Shown in pieces: positions 1 to 5,173 of a stretch of DNA of 7,334 bases; the first letter of the stretch is position 1, and the number at the start of each line of letters is the position of its first letter. The translations under genes were made by a program, and so were the position numbers. Under the pieces are notes generated by a model. It made no database searches. It was not told the DNA's origin and worked only from the letters and a program-made list of their open reading frames with translations. The stretch spans positions 62,356 to 69,689 of the forward strand of contig JAGTQT010000002.1 of the NCBI GenBank assembly GCA_018396615.1, written 5' to 3'. This DNA is from Candidatus Bathyarchaeota archaeon. Lineage in GTDB: Archaea > Thermoproteota > Bathyarchaeia > Bathyarchaeales > Bathycorpusculaceae.

Positions 1-278
1 GTATGCATGGCGGAACAATCCTTGTTGAAGGCAACTGCGAAGCAAGAGCTGGTGCATGCATGACCGAGGGAAAAATAGTAATCACAGGGTTCTTAGAATC
101 AGTCCTACCGACATTTACCATTGAAGGCTTGAGAAACAAAGTGAAAATCGAGGAAACAGACTCCATTGAAGGACCATTCTACATGTTCTCAGGGGATCTT
201 GCGGAGAGAGGAAACGGCAAGCTTTATGTTTCCAAGCGGAAGAATCCACACCTAAGCGTCTTCGAAAAACTACTGTAA
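1..278 (+). CDS. fwdC: Formylmethanofuran dehydrogenase subunit C, C-terminal part (cut by window edge)
   Basis: This is the C-terminal end of subunit C of formylmethanofuran dehydrogenase, the enzyme that interconverts CO2 and formylmethanofuran in the cytoplasm at the first step of the archaeal C1 pathway. The frame is open to the left edge, so the ATG at position 3 is probably internal; about 91 residues of a family usually near 260-270 are visible. The sequence shows the glycine-spaced turns of a right-handed beta-helix (GXGXG-type domain): MHGGTILVEGN, then TEGKIVITG, then FSGDLAERGNGKLYV near the end. The stop at 276-278 lies 10 bases before the mch ATG, so the two genes are probably co-transcribed. 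The same beta-helix fold occurs in glutamate synthase and tungsten formylmethanofuran dehydrogenase paralogues, but the tail and the mch neighbour favour FwdC/FmdC/FhcC. Mo and W isoforms cannot be told apart here. Confidence 0.8.
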   Translation, partial: MHGGTILVEGNCEARAGACMTEGKIVITGFLESVLPTFTIEGLRNKVKIEETDSIEGPFYMFSGDLAERGNGKLYVSKRKNPHLSVFEKLL

Positions 279-282
279 GGAG
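277..282 (+). promoter_or_regulatory. Shine-Dalgarno site of mch
   Basis: AAGGAG overlaps the stop codon of fwdC and leaves a 6-base spacer before the mch ATG at 289. It supports that start and suggests translational coupling of the two genes. Confidence 0.7.
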
Positions 283-288
283 AAGAAA

Positions 289-1260
289 ATGTTGCTGAAC
301 AACATAAGCGTCAACCGCATGGCTTGGAAACTTCTTGAAAGGCTTCTTGAAAACTCCGGTTTTTACGGCACAGCAGTAAGCAAGGCGGCAAACGGAGTCT
401 CCATCATTGATGCTGGAGTAGCTGTTAAAGGCGGCTTCTTAGCTGGGAAGCTCGTTACTGAAATCTGCATGGGCGGATGTGCAAAGGCAAGAATTGTCAG
501 CAGAAAATACGGCGATCTGGAGCTTCCATCGATTTTTGTTTACACTGACCATCCGGTCATCGCCACTCTGGGGTCACAGTACGCTGGCTGGCAAATAGGT
601 GAAGAAGACTACTTCGCGATAGGGTCGGGTCCAGCTAGAGCCTTGGCTTTGAAGCCGAAGGATATCTACGAAGAAATCGGCTATAGGGATGATTTTGAGA
701 AAGCCGTTGTCGTTCTGGAGACGGACAAGCCGCCGCCGGAAAAGCTGATTGAAAGAATCGCCAGAGACTGCCGCATCAACCCTGAAAATCTTGCGCTGAT
801 ACTGACACCTACGGCAAGCATAGCGGGTGCGACACAGGTGGCTGGCAGAATAGTGGAAACTGGGATTCACAAGCTTCGGAAAATCGGCTTCGATCCTAAC
901 GTGATCAAATATGCTTGGGGAGTTGCCCCCATCCCCCCTATTCATCCAAAATTTGCTGTTGCAATGGCACGGACAAACGATGCAATTCTTTATGGCGGAA
1001 CCGCCTACTATGCTGTTGACTATGAAGATGAGGAAGCACTGAAAAATATTTTGAGCAAGGCTCCGGCCATGGCGTCCAAGGATTATGGTAAGCCGTTTAA
1101 GGAGATCTTTAAGGAGGCAAAATACGATTTCTACAAGATAGATCCGAATCTTTTTGCGCCAGCAGTTGTAATAATCAACAATCTGAAAACAGGTAGTATA
1201 ATGAGAAATGGAGAGGTTAATAGTCGGCTGCTTGGAGAATCATTTGGATTTTGTGTTTAA
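289..1260 (+). CDS. mch: Methenyltetrahydromethanopterin cyclohydrolase
   Basis: Mch reversibly hydrolyses N5,N10-methenyl-H4MPT to N5-formyl-H4MPT in the cytoplasm, two steps from formylmethanofuran. At 323 residues it is full length for the family (about 315-325). Family signatures are in order: NISVNRMAW at 5-13, SIIDAGV at 38-44, TEICMGGCAKARIV at 57-70, LTPTASIAGATQVAGRIVETG at 172-192 (given here in family notation), and MARTNDAILYGG at 226-237. The Arg-x-x-Glu pair R187/E190 corresponds to the Arg/Glu pair reported in the active site of the Methanopyrus kandleri enzyme. The ATG at 289 has an AAGGAG site 6 bases away. The gene follows fwdC after 10 bases, so two C1 enzymes sit together. 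The last 21 bases overlap the end of the convergent membrane-protein gene. I see nothing broken or missing. Confidence 0.97.
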   Translation: MLLNNISVNRMAWKLLERLLENSGFYGTAVSKAANGVSIIDAGVAVKGGFLAGKLVTEICMGGCAKARIVSRKYGDLELPSIFVYTDHPVIATLGSQYAGWQIGEEDYFAIGSGPARALALKPKDIYEEIGYRDDFEKAVVVLETDKPPPEKLIERIARDCRINPENLALILTPTASIAGATQVAGRIVETGIHKLRKIGFDPNVIKYAWGVAPIPPIHPKFAVAMARTNDAILYGGTAYYAVDYEDEEALKNILSKAPAMASKDYGKPFKEIFKEAKYDFYKIDPNLFAPAVVIINNLKTGSIMRNGEVNSRLLGESFGFCV

Positions 1261-1884
1261 CTCTTCGCGGTTATCTTTTTCCTCTATTCTTCTAAGAGCC
1301 GCTGTCTTTCCGCCGAATGATCTGTAGACAAAGTTTCTGAAACCCGTGTTCCCTGCAAGCGCAAGCATTACGAGGCTCATAACGAAGATCTCTACCCAAG
1401 CTTTCGGAATAACCAAAGGTATCATGAACCACCATGCTGAACCGTAGAAAATCATGATCAAGTATACAAAATAGAATATTGTGAAGAGGCATTCTGGGAT
1501 ATATGAAACAAGCACTATGGGAATAGTCAGAAAAGATGATCTAGAAGGCTGATTTGCCCCAAGTTTCCTGAACAAGAACCCTGAAGTCAGCCCTGTCATG
1601 GCTTTGCCTATGGGAACACCGATGAGCGATAGCAGGCCTAGGGTGCCTGCGACATAGCCGAAGTGGTATCCCGCGTAGATGCCGCTGAAAAATCCTACAA
1701 AAGCGCCAACGTATGGTCCGCCAAAGAATGCAGCTATGAAAGTTGCCAGATGCGAAAGATCTAGGGCTGCTACTCCTTGTCCTGGAACTACTACGGATAT
1801 TGGAGCTAGGTTAAGGGTTATTATTGAAAGGGTTATTCCTAACGCGCTCATCATGGCGATGAATGCCAACTGTTTTGTGTCCAT
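1240..1884 (-). CDS. ECF-transporter S-component-like membrane protein
   Basis: A 214-residue integral membrane protein with about five to six hydrophobic segments (roughly residues 5-27, 44-70, 76-105, 118-146, 150-178) and a charged tail after 185 (RRIEEKDNREELNTKSK). The N-terminus, with a short polar stretch then LAFIAMMSALGITLS, and the Gly/Pro-rich central part (FFGGPYVGAFVGFFSGIYAGY at 54 onward, in family style) resemble S components of energy-coupling-factor transporters. These bind vitamins or related small molecules and hand them to a T protein and two ATPases. No T or A component is in the window, and no substrate can be read from the sequence; vitamins such as riboflavin or pantothenate are usual for the fold. 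The ATG at 1884 is backed by GGGGAG 8 bases upstream and a TATA-like box about 40 bases upstream. The 3' end overlaps mch by 21 bases. It could also be another small multi-spanning permease. Confidence 0.6.
   Translation of the reverse strand: MDTKQLAFIAMMSALGITLSIITLNLAPISVVVPGQGVAALDLSHLATFIAAFFGGPYVGAFVGFFSGIYAGYHFGYVAGTLGLLSLIGVPIGKAMTGLTSGFLFRKLGANQPSRSSFLTIPIVLVSYIPECLFTIFYFVYLIMIFYGSAWWFMIPLVIPKAWVEIFVMSLVMLALAGNTGFRNFVYRSFGGKTAALRRIEEKDNREELNTKSK
1276..1288 (+). terminator. Possible T-rich terminator of the fwdC-mch unit
   Basis: A pyrimidine-rich run starting with five T (TTTTTCCTCTATT) begins 15 bases after the mch stop. Archaeal RNA polymerase commonly terminates at U-rich tracts without a hairpin. 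The tract lies inside the 3' end of the opposing gene, and no stem-loop is evident. Confidence 0.3.
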
Positions 1885-1892
1885 TGTCTCTG

Positions 1893-1898
1893 CTCCCC
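1893..1898 (-). promoter_or_regulatory. Shine-Dalgarno site of the S-component-like gene
   Basis: Read on the minus strand, GGGGAG lies 8 bases before the ATG at 1884. It is part of the 8-bp palindrome CCCCGGGG at 1895-1902. This supports the chosen start. Confidence 0.55.
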
Positions 1899-1921
1899 GG
1901 GGTTGTAGTTCATGGTCCTTA

Positions 1922-1929
1922 CTATTTAA
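1922..1929 (-). promoter_or_regulatory. TATA-like box, promoter of the S-component-like gene
   Basis: TTAAATAG on the minus strand fits an archaeal TATA box. Transcription expected about 25 bases downstream would begin near 1900, giving a short leader of about 16 bases that contains the GGGGAG ribosome site. The 12-bp palindrome at 1930-1941 directly abuts its upstream (BRE) side. Confidence 0.45.
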
Positions 1930-1941
1930 GAGTAGCTACTC
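1930..1941. promoter_or_regulatory. Perfect 12-bp palindrome, candidate operator
   Basis: GAGTAGCTACTC is its own reverse complement with no spacer. It sits between the two divergent TATA-like boxes, touching the upstream side of the minus-strand box and about 30 bases from the plus-strand box. A homodimeric regulator bound here would cover the BRE/TFB site of the membrane-protein promoter. The position is suggestive, but no regulator is identified. Confidence 0.35.
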
Positions 1942-1970
1942 AAAAAAGAGTTTAACTTCTGGAATGTTGA

Positions 1971-1980
1971 AACATAAATA
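1971..1980 (+). promoter_or_regulatory. TATA-like box, promoter of the coiled-coil/phosphatase unit
   Basis: AACATAAATA, preceded by the purine-rich TTGAA (BRE-like), is an archaeal-type box. Its centre lies about 25 bases before the TTG start at 2001, so the transcript may begin at or next to the start codon and be leaderless. No Shine-Dalgarno site is visible before 2001, which agrees with this. Confidence 0.45.
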
Positions 1981-2000
1981 AGCCCTCTGAGTATTGGATA

Positions 2001-3254
2001 TTGGGAACTTTGTTGTCTGAAATCAAGCTTTCCTCTAAAGAAGTCAAGCGCTGGCTTGAAAACGAAACCCACTCCCTCTTTGTTCCAGTGCATGCAAAGG
2101 CCCAGAAGCTACGCGATGAAATGCGGAAGGCGCTTGAGAGCTTACTGGACTCAAGCAAGATGCTGTTTGAAAACAGCGGAAAGGAAATTGAAAAGCGAAA
2201 TATGAAGACCTACAGCCGTGCCCGTGCCTTAAACAAGCTTTCACGGCTATTTGTTGAGAGATTCAAGCAAATTAGCACGCCAGACCAAGTTTCCTATGAC
2301 TCGCTTGCCAAGTTTACACAGGAAACTCAACGGGCGCTTTTGATCACTGAGGTTGATTTAAGGAATTGGTTTACTCGAATATCGCCCTTTTTCATTATCG
2401 ACCGCCGCAAATTTTCGATGGTTTTTGATAGGGCAAAAGACGTTTTCAAGGATCTTAACAGTTTTGTCGCAAAGGAGTATGTTAAGACAAAGACGCTTGA
2501 AGAAACATTTCAGCTGACGGAAAAGCTCGGGATCTTGGAACAGCAGCTGACGGCGCTTGAGCAGCAGAAGGCCAGAATTGCAGATGAAAAGTCATTGTGC
2601 GAGAAAGAGTTGGCACGTGTGCAGCTGGAGATGGCTGAATTAAGAAGTAAGGGTCATCTTGGTCAGCTTAGCCAGCTTGAAACAGAAATCGAAGCTCTCG
2701 CAGCAGACGTGAGGAAAAGTCTTCAACATCTTCAGAAGCCGTTCATAAAGCTTCAGTCTCTGGCGCTTCATGGAGGAGGAAGCGGTTTGATGCAGGATGA
2801 ATCAAAGAAACTTGACCAGTATCTAGCGAATCCCTTTGAAGCCTTAGCCACAGAGAAGGAAGGCTATCCACTTCTGAAAGCAATTCTTACCAAGCTAGAC
2901 CAGTCTATGGCTGAAAAACTGAATTTGAAGCCAGATAAGGAGCGCAAAGCCAAGCAAGCCATAGAGAACATCCTGCGCGCAAATGCCCTAGATGACCTCT
3001 ATAGAAGATGCTCAGCGGCGCTTGCTAGGCGGAAAATGATTTCTGAAGCGCCTGAAATTTCCAGCGTTTATAGCCACCTTTCAAAGCTTAAAGAGAAAGC
3101 TGAAGAGCTAGAAAAGAAAAAAATGGTAATTACCTCCGAGGAAGTTGCCGCGGAACGCGCTTACAGCGAGACTGTTGAGAAAATCCGCAGCTGCAAAACA
3201 ACTATAGAGAAGAACGTCTTCGATTTCCTAGGCAAACGAATCCACGTCAACTGA
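2001..3254 (+). CDS. Soluble coiled-coil protein of unknown function, paired with a PPP phosphatase
   Basis: I do not recognise a named family. The 417-residue protein is highly charged and almost wholly helical by composition, with no signal peptide or membrane segment. Heptad-like stretches lie at about 165-235 (for example LGILEQQLTALEQQKARIA) and 355-405 (SKLKEKAEELEKKK). The N-terminal 1-160 region is also helical but less regular, with LSSKEVKRWLENE at 10-22, and a Gly-rich hinge (HGGGSG) lies near 257-262. The first usable start is TTG at 2001; TTG at 2010 and 2013 are alternatives. The TATA-like box spacing favours 2001, perhaps without a leader. The phosphatase gene begins about 14 bases after the stop, so the two are likely one operon, and this protein could be the phosphatase's substrate, scaffold or targeting subunit. 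That role is inference from adjacency. A chromosome- or cytoskeleton-associated structural role is also possible. Confidence 0.85.
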   Translation: MGTLLSEIKLSSKEVKRWLENETHSLFVPVHAKAQKLRDEMRKALESLLDSSKMLFENSGKEIEKRNMKTYSRARALNKLSRLFVERFKQISTPDQVSYDSLAKFTQETQRALLITEVDLRNWFTRISPFFIIDRRKFSMVFDRAKDVFKDLNSFVAKEYVKTKTLEETFQLTEKLGILEQQLTALEQQKARIADEKSLCEKELARVQLEMAELRSKGHLGQLSQLETEIEALAADVRKSLQHLQKPFIKLQSLALHGGGSGLMQDESKKLDQYLANPFEALATEKEGYPLLKAILTKLDQSMAEKLNLKPDKERKAKQAIENILRANALDDLYRRCSAALARRKMISEAPEISSVYSHLSKLKEKAEELEKKKMVITSEEVAAERAYSETVEKIRSCKTTIEKNVFDFLGKRIHVN

Positions 3255-3256
3255 AC

Positions 3257-3261
3257 AGGAG
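3257..3261 (+). promoter_or_regulatory. Shine-Dalgarno site deciding the phosphatase start
   Basis: AGGAG lies only 1 base before the ATG at 3263 but 7 bases before the ATG at 3269. The second ATG is therefore the better-placed start. Confidence 0.6.
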
Positions 3262-3268
3262 AATGTGC

Positions 3269-4183
3269 ATGAAGTCTATGCTTTCAACGATCGTTAAGGA
3301 AGCCTTTGAAGTAGACGGTCAACGTTTTGCGGAAGCCGTGGACAACGTCGCCAGCATGTTAAGCAGTGAAAGCGGAGAAATAGGAGACATTCAAATCTTG
3401 GGAAAGCTTGTGTCGCTTGAACCCAAAGGAGAGGCGCTGGTTATCGGCGACTTGCACGGCGACCTTGAAAGTCTTGTTGACATTTTGAGGGAAAGCGATT
3501 TTGTTGGCAGAATGAGCCATAGAGCCAATGCTTTCATGATTTTTCTCGGTGACTACGGCGACCGAGGAGTTTTTTCAGCGGAAGTCTACTGGCTTGTATT
3601 TAGGCTAAAGAAGCTTTTTCCTAGACAGGTTATTCTTCTGCGGGGTAATCATGAAGGACCAGAAAACCTTTTAGCCTATCCACACGACTTGCCCGAACAG
3701 TTCCAGAGAAAATTCAAGGATCACGGCGTTGAAGCCTACAACAAAATCAGGCGGCTTTTTGATTTTCTTTACAACGCGGTTTTGGTGAAGAAAAAATGTC
3801 TGTTCATACACGGGGGACTGCCACAACAAGTCAGCGGAATTGAAGACCTAGGGCTCGCACGTGAGAGTTTTCTTGAAGAAATCCTCTGGAGCGACCCCAC
3901 GGAAGCGGCAGCTACGGTTTACCCTTCTCCTCGAGGAGCAGGAAAACTCTTCGGCAAAAGCATAACTGACAGTGTGCTGAAGAAGCTGGACGTTAAATTT
4001 CTCGTAAGGGGTCATGAACCGTGCGATGAAGGCTACAAGATAAACCACGGTGGAAAAGTGTTAACCTTGTTCTCAAGGAAAGGCGCACCCTATTTTAATG
4101 CTTATGGCGCATATCTTGATCTGGACTTGTCTCTGCCACTTGAAAGCGCAGAAGATCTGGTTCCATATATTCACAAAATTTAG
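3269..4183 (+). CDS. PPP-family serine/threonine protein phosphatase
   Basis: A cytoplasmic metallophosphatase of the PP1/PP2A/PP2B superfamily that removes phosphate from Ser/Thr residues using two metal ions. Counting from the ATG at 3269 (304 residues), the signature motifs are complete and in order: GDLHG at 60-64, GDYGDRG at 94-100 (usual GDxVDRG), RGNHE at 125-129, HGG at 181-183, WSDP at 207-210 and RGHE at 247-250. The metal ligands expected in the family (D61, H63, D95, N127, H181, H249) are all present. The FSRKGAPYFNAYGAYL segment near 268-283 matches the strand that follows the last His in PP1/PP2A. About 55 residues precede the core, a little longer than a minimal catalytic domain. 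The gene lies in an operon with the upstream coiled-coil gene. An upstream in-frame ATG at 3263 would add two residues, but its ribosome-site spacing is poor. A diadenosine-tetraphosphatase activity is less likely because of the length and the PP1-like C-terminal motifs. Confidence 0.93.
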   Translation: MKSMLSTIVKEAFEVDGQRFAEAVDNVASMLSSESGEIGDIQILGKLVSLEPKGEALVIGDLHGDLESLVDILRESDFVGRMSHRANAFMIFLGDYGDRGVFSAEVYWLVFRLKKLFPRQVILLRGNHEGPENLLAYPHDLPEQFQRKFKDHGVEAYNKIRRLFDFLYNAVLVKKKCLFIHGGLPQQVSGIEDLGLARESFLEEILWSDPTEAAATVYPSPRGAGKLFGKSITDSVLKKLDVKFLVRGHEPCDEGYKINHGGKVLTLFSRKGAPYFNAYGAYLDLDLSLPLESAEDLVPYIHKI

Positions 4184-4196
4184 CTGAGGACGCAGC

Positions 4197-4304
4197 TTGT
4201 CGGCTATTAAGGTCTTTCTAGATAGTCTTAAAAACAACTGCACTGTTGATTCCAAGTTGGCTAATGTTGCCAAGAGGGATCTGCAATCTCTGTTGGGATC
4301 ATAA
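4197..4304 (+). CDS. Doubtful 35-codon small ORF upstream of the ATP-grasp gene
   Basis: A TTG-started frame encodes 35 residues (LSAIKVFLDSLKNNC... ending LQSLLGS) with a protein-like, helix-compatible composition. GAGG lies 8 bases upstream of the TTG, and an in-frame TGA at 4185-4187 blocks any longer version. It ends inside the extended ATP-grasp gene, overlapping it by 19 bases in another frame. It could be a leader peptide or small protein, a decayed gene remnant, or chance. A TATA-like box inside it (4227-4234) fits the ligase gene better and argues against coding use. I recognise no family. Confidence 0.15.
   Translation: MSAIKVFLDSLKNNCTVDSKLANVAKRDLQSLLGS
4227..4234 (+). promoter_or_regulatory. 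TATA-like box, possible promoter of the ATP-grasp/fdhD unit
   Basis: CTTAAAAA in the gap after the phosphatase would place transcription start near 4255-4260. That gives a leader of about 30 bases containing the GAGGGA ribosome site for a start at 4286. The alternative is read-through from the phosphatase operon. Confidence 0.3.
4274..4279 (+). promoter_or_regulatory. Shine-Dalgarno site placed for an ATC start at 4286
   Basis: GAGGGA is followed by 6 bases and then ATC at 4286, in frame with the conserved N-terminal part of the ATP-grasp protein. No ATG, GTG or TTG exists in this frame between the upstream stop at 4262-4264 and GTG 4439. No comparable site sits before GTG 4439 (the nearest is AAGGTAGG, about 5 bases upstream and weaker). 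Confidence 0.5.
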
Positions 4305-5164
4305 CTCGAAACCGTAACTCTTGGAGTTCAACGCAGCTTCGAGAAGCGTTAACCAGACGCAACATAGCTCACTCGTGCTTCGCTTTTTCACAGCTTATTA
4401 GTTTTGTTGGGTATGCACCGCACTTTAAGGTAGGCAAAGTGGATCTGCTTGACAGGCTGGACGCGGTGATTGTTCGTCCAATCGGACGAGGATCGCTTGA
4501 AGAAATCGTGTTCAGAATGGACATGCTTTACAAGCTGCAGAGACTGGGGTTATACGTCTTGAATCCACCTGAGGCAATAGAGCATTGTGTAGATAAATAT
4601 GACATACTGGCAATTCTTGAGGAGAATGGCATACCTGTCCCTCGAACAGCTGCAACTGAACGTGTAGACCGAGCTTTGGAAGCTTTTGACGAGCTTGGAG
4701 GAGACATTGTAGTCAAACCTATCTTTGGATCCAGAGGAATGGGCGCTACACGCGTTAACGATAGAGAAGTCGCTTTAACCATATTCAAGGCCATAACATT
4801 TCATCACGGAGTCATCTACATTCAAGAGTTTTTGCCCCACGGCGTCTCTGACATTAGAGTCTTTGTCTTAGGTAACCGCGCCATAGCGGCAATGCGCCGT
4901 GTAGCAGACAGCTGGAAAACTAACTACAGTCAAGGCGCGCGTCCTGAACCTCTAAAACTGAACCGCAAACTAGAAGAGATGGCTGTCAAGTCCGCTGGAA
5001 TTGTCGGTTGCAAAATGGCAGGTGTCGACATAATCGAAACTTCTAAAGGCTCTTTTGTCGTTGAGGTGAACAGCCAGCCTGGATGGAAGGGTTTGCAGAC
5101 TGTTACGAAGGCTAATATTGCCGACGAGATTGTGGATTATGTTTTAACGGAGCTGAAAAAATGA
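4286..5164 (+). CDS. RimK/MptN-type ATP-grasp glutamate ligase (probable non-canonical start)
   Basis: An ATP-grasp ligase that activates a carboxylate with ATP and adds an amino acid, most likely alpha-linked L-glutamate. Family members include RimK, LysX, CofF (coenzyme F420) and MptN (H4MPT). Counting from 4286 (292 residues, normal for the family), residues 1-95 form the preATP-grasp domain (SVGIITRNRNSW at 2-13, SSTQLREALTRRNI, then HFKVGKVDLLDRLDAVIVRP). The ATP-grasp core follows: VDKY at 102-105, VVKPIFGSRGMG at 142-153 (nucleotide loop), SDIRVFVLG at 188-196, GVDIIE at 246-251 and EVNSQPGWKGL at 260-270, with E260 and N262 as metal ligands. A start at GTG 4439 (241 residues) would delete half the N-terminal domain. 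The frame is open from 4265 and has no ATG, GTG or TTG; ATC 4286 fits GAGGGA. A base error, for example one missing G at 4295-4297 that would give a TTG start at 4293, is the alternative. The nearby mch and fwdC make an MptN-like role attractive but unproven. fdhD follows after 9 bases. Confidence 0.85.
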   Translation: MSVGIITRNRNSWSSTQLREALTRRNIAHSCFAFSQLISFVGYAPHFKVGKVDLLDRLDAVIVRPIGRGSLEEIVFRMDMLYKLQRLGLYVLNPPEAIEHCVDKYDILAILEENGIPVPRTAATERVDRALEAFDELGGDIVVKPIFGSRGMGATRVNDREVALTIFKAITFHHGVIYIQEFLPHGVSDIRVFVLGNRAIAAMRRVADSWKTNYSQGARPEPLKLNRKLEEMAVKSAGIVGCKMAGVDIIETSKGSFVVEVNSQPGWKGLQTVTKANIADEIVDYVLTELKK

Positions 5165-5173
5165 AATGGGGCA

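Noticed and set aside
574..945. 123-codon minus-strand open frame inside mch
   Set aside because: It is antisense to conserved mch sequence, with no family features, promoter or ribosome site.
1895..1902. CCCCGGGG palindrome as a riboswitch or hairpin element
   Set aside because: Eight bases without a loop cannot form a hairpin, and the expected leader is only about 16 bases. It is more simply the ribosome-binding site.
1679..1981. 100-codon plus-strand frame over the start of the S-component-like gene and the divergent promoters
   Set aside because: It runs antisense to membrane-segment codons and through both promoter boxes, with no family match.
3263..3268. ATG 3263 as the phosphatase start
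   Set aside because: AGGAG is only 1 base away, too close for initiation; ATG 3269 has a 7-base spacer. The difference is two residues.
4184..4438. Apparent 255-base gap suspected to hold a tRNA or regulatory RNA
   Set aside because: Reading the ligase frame upstream explains 4286-4438 as coding. The remaining 102 bases show no cloverleaf, T-loop sequence or strong hairpin, only a TATA-like box and a doubtful small ORF.
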